Origin: Pseudomonas sp. MIACH
GTDB taxonomy: Bacteria; Pseudomonadota; Gammaproteobacteria; Pseudomonadales; Pseudomonadaceae
DNA length: 64,000 bases
Assembly (NCBI RefSeq): GCF_001269925.1
Contig: NZ_LHVO01000056.1
Coordinates: 62,001-126,000 of the forward strand
Reading direction: 5' to 3'
Below the pieces are notes generated by a model that worked only from the letters and a program-made list of their open reading frames with translations, was not told where the DNA came from and searched no databases. Shown here piece after piece: positions 50,314-59,014 of the stretch; within the stretch, counting starts at the first letter, position 1; the number at the start of each line of letters is the position of its first letter. Position numbers and translations under genes: made by a program.

Positions 50314-51681
50314 TTATTCGAAAAGTGCATCCAACGCCTGTTCCAGGCGCGTGACTCCAATTACCTGCAATCCTGGCGGCATTTCCTTCGGCGCATTGCC
50401 CTTGGGCACGATCGCGCGCTTGAAGCCATGCTTGGCCGCTTCCTTCAAGCGTTCCTGGCCGCTGGGCACCGGGCGCACTTCGCCCGACAGCCCCACCTCA
50501 CCGAACACCAGCAGGTCGTGGGGCAATGGCCGGTTACGCAGGCTGGACATCACCGCCGCCATCAACGCCAGGTCGGACGCGGTTTCCAGCACCTTGACCC
50601 CGCCGACCACGTTGAGGAACACGTCCTGGTCGTGGGTCGGGATGCCGCCGTGACGGTGCAGCACCGCCAGCAGCATCGCCAGGCGGTTCTGATCCAGGCC
50701 AAGCGTGACGCGGCGCGGGTTGGCCAAATGGCTGTCATCCACCAGCGCCTGGACTTCCACCAGCATCGGCCGGGTGCCTTCCCACGTCGCCATGACCACA
50801 CTGCCTGGGACTTCTTCCTGGGCACGGGTCAGGAAAATCGCCGATGGGTTGGAGACTTCTTTCAGCCCTCGGTCAGTCATGGCGAACACACCCAGTTCGT
50901 TCACCGCGCCGAAGCGGTTCTTCACCGCCCTCAGCAAGCGCAAACGACCATCGGACTCGCCTTCGAAATACAGCACGGTGTCGACCATATGCTCCAACAC
51001 CCGTGGCCCGGCCAGCGCGCCCTCTTTGGTGACGTGGCCGACCAGGAAGATCGCCGTGCCGCTCTGCTTGGCGTAGCGCACCAGCAACGCCGCACTTTCG
51101 CGCACCTGAGACACACCGCCCGGCGCCGACTGCAATTGCTCGGTGAAAATCGTCTGGATCGAGTCGATCACCATGACCTTGGGTTTTTCGATCCGGGCCG
51201 TGGCGATGATGCTTTCGATGCAGGTTTCGGTCATGACCCGCAGTTGGTCCTGGGGCAAGCCGAGGCGGCGCGCGCGCATGGCCACCTGTTGCTGGGATTC
51301 TTCGCCGGTGACGTACAGCGCCGGCATGCGGCTGGCGATGCTGCACAGGGTTTGCAGCAGAATCGTCGATTTGCCGATGCCGGGGTCGCCGCCAATCAAC
51401 ACCACCGAACCGTCCACCAGGCCGCCACCCAGAACCCGATCCAGCTCGCCGGAAGCCGTCGAGAAACGCGGGATCTCTTCAACGCTGACTTCGGCCAGGG
51501 TCTTGATCTGCGCCTGCTGCCCGGTCCAACCGGCACGCCCGGTAGGGGCAGCGGCGCCGCCGCTTTCGATCATGGTTTCAGTCAGGGTATTCCACGCACC
51601 ACACTCGGTGCATTGGCCGGCCCACTTGGGAAAGGTCGCGCCGCACTCCGTGCAGCCGTACATGCGCTTGGCCTTTGCCAT
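50314..51681 (-). CDS. radA: DNA repair ATPase RadA (Sms)
   Basis: The 455-residue protein has the N-terminal C4 zinc finger (YGCTECGATFPKWAGQCTEC), a RecA-like core with Walker A GGDPGIGKST (about residues 100-109), the RadA-specific KNRFG motif (VKNRFGAVNELG), and a Lon-protease-like C-terminal domain (about 300-450; SSLRNRPLPHDLLVFGEVGLSGEVRPV). It drives branch migration in recombination. The ATG of 51679-51681 follows GGAGGTT. Confidence 0.98.
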   Translation of the reverse strand: MAKAKRMYGCTECGATFPKWAGQCTECGAWNTLTETMIESGGAAAPTGRAGWTGQQAQIKTLAEVSVEEIPRFSTASGELDRVLGGGLVDGSVVLIGGDPGIGKSTILLQTLCSIASRMPALYVTGEESQQQVAMRARRLGLPQDQLRVMTETCIESIIATARIEKPKVMVIDSIQTIFTEQLQSAPGGVSQVRESAALLVRYAKQSGTAIFLVGHVTKEGALAGPRVLEHMVDTVLYFEGESDGRLRLLRAVKNRFGAVNELGVFAMTDRGLKEVSNPSAIFLTRAQEEVPGSVVMATWEGTRPMLVEVQALVDDSHLANPRRVTLGLDQNRLAMLLAVLHRHGGIPTHDQDVFLNVVGGVKVLETASDLALMAAVMSSLRNRPLPHDLLVFGEVGLSGEVRPVPSGQERLKEAAKHGFKRAIVPKGNAPKEMPPGLQVIGVTRLEQALDALFE

Positions 51682-51716
51682 TTGAGAACCTCCAACCGAA
51701 AAACCGCGATGATAGC

Positions 51717-52256
51717 TCAGCGCGACGCCGGGGTCCGGATTTCACCGCTGGCCAATCGTGAAGCACTATTGCCGACCGGGTCTTCGGCGTTGAGATCGGC
51801 GCCCTTGGCCTTGAGTTCGTCGAGCAACTCGATGCGCTTGAACAGCCCGGCATACATGGCTGCCGTCTGACCGGCACCGTTACGCTGGTCGGGGTTGCAG
51901 TCGGTGGCCAGCAGGCGCTGGGCGATTTTCAGTTCACCCTTGAAGATCGCGCCCATCAACGCGGTGTTGCCGCGCTTGTCCTGCACGCAGGCGTCGGCAC
52001 CGGCGGCGAGCAATCGCTCCACGTAAGCGCTTTCGCCATGGTAAGCAGCGAGGATCAGCGCGGTGTAACCCTTATCGTCCTGGGTGTTGAGGGAGAAACC
52101 GGAGTCGATAAAGGTGTTGAGCATGTCGAGGTCGCCACGGCGGGCGGCGTCGAAGTAATAATCCTGGAGCTGCGCCTTGAGGGCGACCGGGTCGGGCGAC
52201 TCGGCATGGGCGACAAAGGCCAGCATGGCCATCAGTAAGCCGATAGAAATACGCAT
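51717..52256 (-). CDS. ankB: Periplasmic ankyrin-repeat protein AnkB
   Basis: From the ATG of 52254-52256 (GGAGAG upstream) it is 179 residues with signal peptide MRISIGLLMAMLAFVAHA. About four ankyrin repeats follow (GYTALILAAYHGESAYVERLLAAG, GNTALMGAIFKGELKIAQRLL, GQTAAMYAGLFKRIELLDEL). In P. aeruginosa AnkB is needed for full KatB catalase activity and lies just after katB. Here it is likewise 54 bp downstream of katB on the same strand. Confidence 0.93.
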   Translation of the reverse strand: MRISIGLLMAMLAFVAHAESPDPVALKAQLQDYYFDAARRGDLDMLNTFIDSGFSLNTQDDKGYTALILAAYHGESAYVERLLAAGADACVQDKRGNTALMGAIFKGELKIAQRLLATDCNPDQRNGAGQTAAMYAGLFKRIELLDELKAKGADLNAEDPVGNSASRLASGEIRTPASR

Positions 52257-52310
52257 GGGTTCTCTCCTGCCAGAGGTCGACGCCCGCATGGGCGTCGACC
52301 AAAACCAACA

Positions 52311-53852
52311 TCAGTCAGTGAGTTTTTCGGCCAGCGCCTTCACGCGCGCCAGATCACCCTTGGCGACCTTGGCCACGCCGGTGCCGTATTCCGGATCAGC
52401 CTTGTAGAGGAACGACAGGATGATGTGCTTGCTCTCGTCATCGGTCGTGGCCAGGGAGCCGCCGAAGTTGTCGATCAAGTCCTGACGCTCTTTCGGGCTG
52501 TAGGAGCGATACAGGTCACCCGCTTGTTTGAAGTTCTGCTCACGCTGGATCTTCGCCTGCTGGGTGCTGCCCGACAGTGCCGTCTGGCTGTAGCGCGCGG
52601 TTTGCGGCTCTTCACGGTTTTCCAGGCGGCTTGGCTGGTAGTTCACGCCGCTGGTGGTCTTGCCGAAGTTCAGCGCGCCGTCCTGGTTCCCGTTGTTGAC
52701 GGTCACCCGTGGGGCGTTGATCGGCAATTGCAGGGCATTGGCGCCCAGGCGATACATCTGCGTGTCGGCATACGAGAACACCCGGCCTTGCAGCAGGCGG
52801 TCTTCCGACGGCTCGATACCCGGTACCAGGTTGGCCGGGGCCATGGCCACTTGCTCGGTTTCCTGGAAGACATTCGCCGGGTTGCGGTTCAGCACCATCT
52901 GCCCGACTTTGCGCTCGGGCACATTCGGCCAGATCTTGGTGGCGTCCAGCGGGTCGAAATCAAACTTGGCCAAGTCTTCTGGCTTGAGTACCTGCACATA
53001 CAGGTCCCACTTGGGGAAATCGCCCTTGTTGATATGGGTGACCAAGTCGTTGGTCATATGGCTGTAGTCACGCCCCTGCACTTCGGTGACTTGCTTGGGG
53101 TCGAGGTTCTTGATGCCTTGCAGGCTCTTCCAGTGGAACTTGACGTAATGCACTTCGCCCTTGGCGTTGATCAATTTGTAGGCATGTACGCCATTGCCGT
53201 CCATTTCCCGGTAACTGGCCGGGGTGCCAGAGTCGGAATACAACTCGGTAAGTGTGCGAGTGGCCTCGGGAACATGAGAGAAGAAGTCGAAGCGACGGGA
53301 GTCATCGTCCAGGTTGGTGCGCGGGTCCGGCTTGAAGGCGTGGACCATGTCCGGGAACTTGATGGCATCGCGGATAAAGAACGTCGGGAAGTTATTCCCC
53401 ACCAGGTCCCAGTTACCGTCAGCGGTGTAGAACTTGGTGGCGAAACCGCGCGGGTCACGCAACGTTTCCGGGGAATGGTTGCCGTGCACCACGGCCGAGA
53501 AGCGCACGAACACCGGGGTGGCTTCGCCTGCCGCAAAGACCTTGGCCTTGGTCAGGTCGCTGAGGTTGTCGGTGACGGTAAAGGTGCCATGGGCGCCGGT
53601 GCCACGGGCATGCACCACGCGCTCAGGGATGCGCTCACGGTCGAAGCGCTGCAGCTTCTGGATCAGTTGCACGTCCTGCAACAGCACCGGACCATTGGCA
53701 CCCGCGGTTTGCGAGTTCTGGTTGTCGCCGACGGCAGCGCCGTTATCGCGGGTCAGGTTGGCGGCTTGCACGGAGAGGGAAAGCAGGCTGGCGGTCGCCA
53801 CTACCAGCACATGACGCGCCAATAGCGGGCCGCGATTGATTGGATTCTTCAT
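52311..53852 (-). CDS. katB: Periplasmic-type catalase KatB
   Basis: The ATG of 53850-53852 (AGAGGA upstream) gives 513 residues. A signal peptide (cleavage near SVQAAN) marks export. Clade-typical small-subunit catalase features: distal His in RVVHARGTGAHG, distal Asn in LVGNNFPTFFIRDAIKFPD, and proximal heme Tyr in GRVFSYADTQMYRLG. It degrades hydrogen peroxide; KatB of P. aeruginosa is peroxide-induced through OxyR. I could not see a clear OxyR site upstream. ankB follows in the same direction. Confidence 0.96.
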   Translation of the reverse strand: MKNPINRGPLLARHVLVVATASLLSLSVQAANLTRDNGAAVGDNQNSQTAGANGPVLLQDVQLIQKLQRFDRERIPERVVHARGTGAHGTFTVTDNLSDLTKAKVFAAGEATPVFVRFSAVVHGNHSPETLRDPRGFATKFYTADGNWDLVGNNFPTFFIRDAIKFPDMVHAFKPDPRTNLDDDSRRFDFFSHVPEATRTLTELYSDSGTPASYREMDGNGVHAYKLINAKGEVHYVKFHWKSLQGIKNLDPKQVTEVQGRDYSHMTNDLVTHINKGDFPKWDLYVQVLKPEDLAKFDFDPLDATKIWPNVPERKVGQMVLNRNPANVFQETEQVAMAPANLVPGIEPSEDRLLQGRVFSYADTQMYRLGANALQLPINAPRVTVNNGNQDGALNFGKTTSGVNYQPSRLENREEPQTARYSQTALSGSTQQAKIQREQNFKQAGDLYRSYSPKERQDLIDNFGGSLATTDDESKHIILSFLYKADPEYGTGVAKVAKGDLARVKALAEKLTD

Positions 53853-54139
53853 CAAGGTTTCCTCTGGTTTTTTTAGTGCACATTCAGTTGTGCTTGCCAG
53901 AGGCTAGTGACCCTCGAGTCAGAAGATAAATAGAAAAAGACCACCAGGTCGATTGAGAAAATAATGTGGTAAGCCACTGAAACAGCGCGTATTTCGCGCG
54001 CGATTAGTGGCACTTTGCAAACTATTTGCGATTTGATGTGTCGATAAAAGCTGACAGTGTTAGCAGTTGTGTCGGGCAAGCCCTCTGCGACTGATTTACA
54101 CTAAGCGGCACCCTTCTCATCTGTAACAAGGAATAACCT

Positions 54140-54556
54140 ATGGGCGTGATCAGTGAGTTCAAGGCCTTCGCGGTCAAAGGTAATGTCGTCGACATGGCCG
54201 TCGGTATTATCATCGGCGCCGCCTTCGGCAAAATTGTTTCCTCGTTCGTAGGCGATGTGGTGATGCCGCCCATTGGTCTGTTGATCGGTGGCGTGGACTT
54301 TGGTGACCTGGCGATAACGCTCAAGGCGGCACAAGGCGACGTGCCCGCCGTCGTCCTGGCGTACGGCAAGTTCATCCAGAGCGTGATCGACTTTGTGATC
54401 GTCGCGTTTGCGATCTTCATGGGCGTCAAGGCCATCAACCGCCTCAAGCGCGAAGAAGCCGTGGCACCTAGCCTGCCACCGACACCAAGCAAGGAAGAAG
54501 TGCTGCTGGGTGAGATTCGCGACCTGCTCAAGGCACAGAACGACAAGCCGCTTTAA
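54140..54556 (+). CDS. mscL: Large-conductance mechanosensitive channel MscL
   Basis: The 138-residue protein begins [37 protein letters not shown], the conserved N-helix and TM1 pore helix. A periplasmic loop, TM2 ([22 protein letters not shown]) and a charged cytoplasmic bundle follow. It opens at high membrane tension to release solutes on hypo-osmotic shock. AAGGAAT precedes the ATG. A bidirectional terminator follows. Confidence 0.98.
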   Translation: MGVISEFKAFAVKGNVVDMAVGIIIGAAFGKIVSSFVGDVVMPPIGLLIGGVDFGDLAITLKAAQGDVPAVVLAYGKFIQSVIDFVIVAFAIFMGVKAINRLKREEAVAPSLPPTPSKEEVLLGEIRDLLKAQNDKPL

Positions 54557-54571
54557 GCCGCTCAGGTCGTT

Positions 54572-54599
54572 AAAAAGGCGCCTTCAGGGGCGCCTTTTT
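54572..54599. terminator. Bidirectional terminator (mscL / fpr)
   Basis: AAAAAGGCGCC and GGCGCCTTTTT enclose TTCAGG between the convergent stop codons. Confidence 0.92.
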
Positions 54600-54600
54600 A

Positions 54601-55377
54601 TTACCAGTAGTTTTCCACCGCCACCTGCCCTAGCCGGCGGCTCAGGCTCAGTTGCATGTCGCGCTGCTTGAGCAACTGGCGCGTGTCATCGACCATCTGT
54701 GGGTTACCGCAAATCAGTACTCGGGAATGCTCGGGGCTCAACGCCACGCCAGCGGTGCGCTCCAGCTCACCGTTTTCAATCAGCGTGGTAATGCGCCCAT
54801 TCAGCGCCCCCGGATGCTGTTCACGCGTAACGGTGGGGATGTACGTGAGTTTATGCGCGTATTCGGCGAGGTACTCGCGCTCGCCCAGTTCCTTGATCAG
54901 CGACTGATAGGCCAACTCTTTGGACTCCCGCGCGCTGTACACCAGGATGATGCGTTCGAATTTCTCCCAGACTTCGAAGTCCTGCAGAATCGACAAAAAC
55001 GGTGCCACCCCGGTGCCAGTGCCTAACATCCATAAGTCGCGGCCATCGACGAAACGGTTCAGGGTCAGGAACCCGGTAGCCTGGCGCTCCACCATCAAGG
55101 TATCGCCCACCCGCAGTCGGCTGAGTTCACTGGTGAATTCGCCGCCAGGGACAACAATCGAGAAGAAGTCCAGGTGTTCATCAAATGGCGAGGACACCAC
55201 GGAATAGGCGCGCCACACCGTGCTGCCATCCGCCTTGGTGACCCCCAGGCGCACGAACTGCCCAGCCGTAAACCGGAACCCCGGGTCGCGGGTGGTTCGC
55301 AACGTAAACAGGCTTGGGGTCAGCGATTGCACATCGAGCAAGGTCTGGCGGGTAAATTTCTCAGCACTGGCCGTCAT
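54601..55377 (-). CDS. fpr: Ferredoxin/flavodoxin-NADP+ reductase
   Basis: The 258-residue flavoprotein has the FAD-binding barrel with RAYSVVSSP (RxYS), GGEFTSELSRLRVGDTL, then the NADP domain with GTGTGVAPFLSILQD and the C-terminal VENYW aromatic end of bacterial subclass I Fpr enzymes. It moves electrons between NADPH and ferredoxin or flavodoxin. It is next to mscL and katB as PA4615 in PAO1 and is not paired with a finR regulator. Its start follows GGAG. Confidence 0.95.
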   Translation of the reverse strand: MTASAEKFTRQTLLDVQSLTPSLFTLRTTRDPGFRFTAGQFVRLGVTKADGSTVWRAYSVVSSPFDEHLDFFSIVVPGGEFTSELSRLRVGDTLMVERQATGFLTLNRFVDGRDLWMLGTGTGVAPFLSILQDFEVWEKFERIILVYSARESKELAYQSLIKELGEREYLAEYAHKLTYIPTVTREQHPGALNGRITTLIENGELERTAGVALSPEHSRVLICGNPQMVDDTRQLLKQRDMQLSLSRRLGQVAVENYW

Positions 55378-55760
55378 GGGGGACTCCGTTCAACAGGTGC
55401 ACTAGTGTCCCCCAAAGTTACCTGCGGAAACACCGCTGGTTTGTAGTGGCATCGCCTGGGCCCCGACAGTGACCTGTCGATACGCGCACTAATCAATTGG
55501 CTATTAGGCGCTCTACGGGGGTTCTAACTTCGCTGTAAGTGAGGCTTTACACAAGATTCAACTCTTTAAAAAACCGTGAAAAACCAACGAAATCGTGTCG
55601 ACGTCAACTGATGGCTTCGTAGAAAAAATTCTTAAACCCCGCCGTACAAGAGCAAAAATCTCCTCTTCATCTGTAGCTCGTGTCCTACACTCAATTCCGT
55701 GCAGTTTTGGGAGTCGAGGACGTATCCCATATAAAAAAGAACCTCACGGAGAGTTACCGA
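55378..55760. other. fpr-luxR intergenic region
   Basis: This 383-bp divergent region contains no convincing gene. The distal half (55540-55640) is AT-rich and should hold promoters. CTAATCAATTGGCTATTAG (about 55488-55506) is an imperfect palindrome, too loose to call a lux box. Confidence 0.5.
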
Positions 55761-56471
55761 ATGGTTAACTGGCGCAATACAAGGTTGCCCAAACTGGAAG
55801 GCGAGAACGAAATCACCAGTGCTTTCGAAATGGTCATCAACCACACCTATGAGCTTGGCTTCCAATTCTGTTCATTTACGATGAGTTCCCAACGACCCAA
55901 CAATCATACGAAACCTGTCAACTTCAACAACTATCCAAACGAATGGAACACGCTGTACCAAAAGGCGCACTTCTTCGACGTGGATCCCGTGGTTAATCAC
56001 AGCAAACGTAGCGTACTGCCGATTGTCTGGGAGGAAAAAGCCTTCGGCGCTGCCCCTAATCTGTGGGAGCTGGCCCAAACATACGGCGTGCACTTGGGCT
56101 GGACCCAAGCGGTGCATGACTTCCAGGGCGTGTTCAGCATGCTGACCCTGAGCCGCGGCAAGGGTGAGGTCAGCCCACAAGAGTTGTACGAAAAGGCCGG
56201 GAGCGTCCTGTGGTTGTGCCACGCAATGCATGCAGTCGTGGTTCAGACGTATGCCGGCCAGCCTAGCCTTGACCCTGCGAGCAAATTGACCCCGCGCGAA
56301 ACGGAAATCCTCAAGTGGTCAGCCATGGGCAAGACTGCGGCGGACATCGCCACCATCCTCTGCCTGTCCGAACGTACGGTGGGGTTTCATATCTGCAGTT
56401 GCTTCAAAAAGCTGGGGGTCAACAACAAGATCGCCGCAGTGCTCTGCGCCTCGAAAGCGGGGTTGTTTTAA
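55761..56471 (+). CDS. LuxR-family quorum-sensing regulator (LuxR solo)
   Basis: The ATG at 55761 with GGAGAG gives 236 residues, the standard LuxR size; an upstream in-frame extension is unlikely. The autoinducer-binding domain (about 10-160) keeps the usual acyl-homoserine lactone contact pattern YPNEWNTLYQ, DVDPVV and PIVWEE. A C-terminal GerE helix-turn-helix follows (LTPRETEILKWSAMGKTAADIA, SERTVGFHI). No luxI-type synthase is next to it in the window, so it is a solo, possibly of the PpoR type. It may sense self or foreign signals. Confidence 0.93.
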   Translation: MVNWRNTRLPKLEGENEITSAFEMVINHTYELGFQFCSFTMSSQRPNNHTKPVNFNNYPNEWNTLYQKAHFFDVDPVVNHSKRSVLPIVWEEKAFGAAPNLWELAQTYGVHLGWTQAVHDFQGVFSMLTLSRGKGEVSPQELYEKAGSVLWLCHAMHAVVVQTYAGQPSLDPASKLTPRETEILKWSAMGKTAADIATILCLSERTVGFHICSCFKKLGVNNKIAAVLCASKAGLF

Positions 56472-56635
56472 GCCTCGTTGAAACACCGCATGTAATCCCT
56501 CTGGAAAAAAAGTAACATTTACGGCCAGTCCTGAGTGTTGAAGCAGCCCCCTTGAAACGGCGCCTCGAAGTTCACTCAGGCCGTTCCGCAGCCCCCCTGC
56601 CGAACACCCATCGATTACCCAGAGCCTCCCCCGCC

Positions 56636-57760
56636 ATGCCCCTGCTCGACAGCCCCTTCGCCCAGCTCGATCTGATCCGCCAGCCAGAGCAACATAACGA
56701 TCCGCTGCAGGCCTTCGACGCCGCCGACGAATACCTGCTCAGCTATCTGGCCGAACAGCGACCGACCGCCACGACCCGCGTGCTGGTGCTCAACGACAGT
56801 TTCGGGGCGCTGGCGGCCAGCCTTGAAGGCCAGGTGCAAGTGACCTCCAGCGGTGACTCGTTTCTCGCCGCCCTTGGCCTTGAGAAAAACCTGGTGCGCA
56901 ACGACAAGGCCTTTGACGCAGTGCCGTTCATCCCCGCCAGCCAGTTGCCCCGTGGGCCGTTCGACCGCGTGCTGATCCGCGTACCCAAGACTCTGGCACT
57001 GCTGGAAGAGCAGTTGATTCGCCTGCAAGGCCAACTGGCGCCAGGTGCCGAAGTGATCGCCGCAGCGATGGTCAAGCATTTGCCCCGGGCGGCCGGCGAG
57101 TTGCTGGAGCGCTATATCGGGCCAATGCACGCCTCCCTGGCAGTCAAGAAAGCCCGTTTGCTGATTGCCACCCAGGCCGACCGTCCGGCCGCTGTCTCGC
57201 CCTACCCGACGCGCTACACCCTGGACGCGCCGGCGATTGAACTGCTCAACCATGCCAATGTGTTCTGCCGCGAAAGCCTCGATATCGGCACCCGCGCCTT
57301 CCTGCCGCACCTGCCCAAAAACCTGGGCAGTGCCCGCGTGGCGGACCTGGGTTGCGGCAACGGGGTACTGGCGATCGCCAGCGCCCTGCAAAACCCCGAC
57401 GCCCAGTACACCTTGGTGGACGAGTCCTACATGGCCGTGCAATCGGCGCTGGAGAACTGGCAAGCCGCCCTCGGTGAGCGCGCCGTCAGCGTACGCGCGG
57501 ATGACGGCCTGGCCGGCCAGGAAGCCGACTCCCTGGACGTGGTGTTGTGCAACCCACCGTTCCATCAACAACAGGTGGTGGGCGACTTCCTTGCCTGGCG
57601 CATGTTCCAGCAGGCCCGGGAAGCCCTGGTGGTGGGCGGCGCCCTGTATATCGTCGGCAACCGTCACCTGGGTTATCACAGCAAGTTGGCGCGCTTGTTC
57701 CGTGGCGTAGAGCAGGTCGCTGCCACTCCCAAGTTCGTGATTCTCAAAGCACGCAAATAA
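56636..57760 (+). CDS. rlmG: 23S rRNA (guanine1835-N2)-methyltransferase RlmG
   Basis: From the ATG at 56636 it is 374 residues in two tandem methyltransferase-like domains: an N-terminal inactive one (about 1-190) and the C-terminal catalytic domain with SAM motif VADLGCGNGVLAIAS and the NPPF motif (residues 306-309) of N2-guanine methylases. It corresponds to RlmG/RsmC family; the length and split fit RlmG, but RsmC-like specificity cannot be fully excluded. A hairpin shared with the convergent cio operon follows. Confidence 0.9.
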   Translation: MPLLDSPFAQLDLIRQPEQHNDPLQAFDAADEYLLSYLAEQRPTATTRVLVLNDSFGALAASLEGQVQVTSSGDSFLAALGLEKNLVRNDKAFDAVPFIPASQLPRGPFDRVLIRVPKTLALLEEQLIRLQGQLAPGAEVIAAAMVKHLPRAAGELLERYIGPMHASLAVKKARLLIATQADRPAAVSPYPTRYTLDAPAIELLNHANVFCRESLDIGTRAFLPHLPKNLGSARVADLGCGNGVLAIASALQNPDAQYTLVDESYMAVQSALENWQAALGERAVSVRADDGLAGQEADSLDVVLCNPPFHQQQVVGDFLAWRMFQQAREALVVGGALYIVGNRHLGYHSKLARLFRGVEQVAATPKFVILKARK

Positions 57761-57794
57761 AAAAGCCCTGCCCTTCCAAAAGAAGAGCAGGGCT
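57758..57794 (-). terminator. Terminator of the cio operon (shared with rlmG)
   Basis: On the minus strand AGCCCTGC and GCAGGGCT arms enclose a short loop and are followed by TTTTTTAT. A second CGGGC/GCCCG hairpin lies at 57801-57815. Confidence 0.85.
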
Positions 57795-57825
57795 GAAAAC
57801 CGGGCGCGAAGCCCGGATCGGGATG

Positions 57826-57993
57826 TCAGTGAGTGGTCAGGCCGGCCGCATTCATGAACATGCGCATCAGGCTGGCCACGACGAACAGGGCCAGCACACT
57901 GCCGGTCCAGATCATCGCCAGCCACCCCAGGCGCCGCCACAACGGCTGTTTCTCGGCCTGTTCGATCTCGTGCAACGTAGGTTTGCCGGACAT
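57826..57993 (-). CDS. DUF2474-family small membrane protein of the cyanide-insensitive oxidase
   Basis: This 55-residue gene starts at the ATG of 57991-57993 after GGAGGG. The product MSGKPTLHEIEQAEKQPLWR is followed by a single membrane helix (about residues 22-45: LGWLAMIWTGSVLALFVVAS). DUF2474 proteins follow cioB in many pseudomonads and are probably small accessory subunits comparable to CydX. It is 12 bp downstream of cioB. Confidence 0.88.
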   Translation of the reverse strand: MSGKPTLHEIEQAEKQPLWRRLGWLAMIWTGSVLALFVVASLMRMFMNAAGLTTH

Positions 57994-58005
57994 GCAACGA
58001 CCCTC

Positions 58006-59013
58006 CTAGTGATAGCCGTCTTCGTGGGTGACCTTGCCGCGGAACACGTAGTAGCTCCAGAAGGTGTAGCCCAGGATGAACGGGATGATGAACAAGGTGC
58101 CCACCAGCATGAAGCCTTGGCTCTGCGGCGGCGCAGCGGCATCCCAGATCGACACGGATGGCGGGATGATGTTCGGCCACAGGCTGATCCCCAGGCCGCT
58201 GTAGCCGAGGAAGATCAGCACCAGCGTCAGCAGGAACGGCGTGTAGTGGGCATTACGCGCCACGGCGCGGATCAGCCCGTACATGGTCACCAGCACCAGG
58301 ATCGGCACCGGCAGGAACCAGAACAGGTTCGGCAGGGTGAACCAGCGCGAAGCGATTTCCGGGTGCGACAGCGGAGTCCAGAGACTCACGATACCAATCA
58401 CCGCCAGCACCACGAAGGCCAACGGCCGCGCCAGGTTGTGCATCTTCTCCTGCAACGGGCCTTCGGTTTTCATGATCAGCCAGGTGCAGCCGAGCAAGGC
58501 ATAGGCCACGATCAGCGCCACGCCGCAGAACATCGTGAACGGCGTGAGCCAGTCCAGCGAGCCGCCGGCAAACTGGCGATTGACCACCGGAATCCCATCG
58601 ATAAACGCGCCCAGCGCTACCCCCTGGAAGAACGTGGCCGCCAGCGAACCGCCGATGAATGCCTTGTCCCACAGGTGACGCTTGTGGTCCTTGGCCTTGA
58701 AGCGGAACTCGAAGGCCACGCCACGAAAGATCAGGCCGATCAGCATCAGGATCAGCGGCAGGTACAGCGCCGACAACACCACCGAATAGGCCAGCGGGAA
58801 CGCGCCGAACAACGCCGCGCCGCCGAGTACCAGCCAGGTTTCGTTACCGTCCCAGACCGGGGCCACGGTGTTCATCATCACGTCACGGTCGGTCTTGCCC
58901 GGGATAAACGGGAAGAGGATGCCGATGCCCAGGTCGAAGCCGTCCATGACCACGTACATCATGATCCCGAAGATGATGATCACGGCCCAGATCAACGGAA
59001 GATCAATACCCAT
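58006..59013 (-). CDS. cioB: Cyanide-insensitive terminal oxidase subunit II
   Basis: From the ATG of 59011-59013 (AAGGGG upstream) it is 335 residues with about eight to nine membrane segments. MGIDLPLIWAVIIIFGIMMY, MDGFDLGIGILFPF and VWDGNETWLVLGGAALF are the CydB/CioB family landmarks. It forms the bd-type quinol oxidase with CioA. It starts 1 nt after the cioA stop, so translation is coupled. Confidence 0.96.
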   Translation of the reverse strand: MGIDLPLIWAVIIIFGIMMYVVMDGFDLGIGILFPFIPGKTDRDVMMNTVAPVWDGNETWLVLGGAALFGAFPLAYSVVLSALYLPLILMLIGLIFRGVAFEFRFKAKDHKRHLWDKAFIGGSLAATFFQGVALGAFIDGIPVVNRQFAGGSLDWLTPFTMFCGVALIVAYALLGCTWLIMKTEGPLQEKMHNLARPLAFVVLAVIGIVSLWTPLSHPEIASRWFTLPNLFWFLPVPILVLVTMYGLIRAVARNAHYTPFLLTLVLIFLGYSGLGISLWPNIIPPSVSIWDAAAPPQSQGFMLVGTLFIIPFILGYTFWSYYVFRGKVTHEDGYH

Positions 59014-59014
59014 C

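Noticed and set aside
52425-53825. Long open frame opposite katB
   Set aside because: Shadow frame; catalase motifs on the other strand are complete.
55488-55506. Possible lux box upstream of the LuxR gene
   Set aside because: The dyad is imperfect and the spacing does not match the CT-N12-AG pattern.
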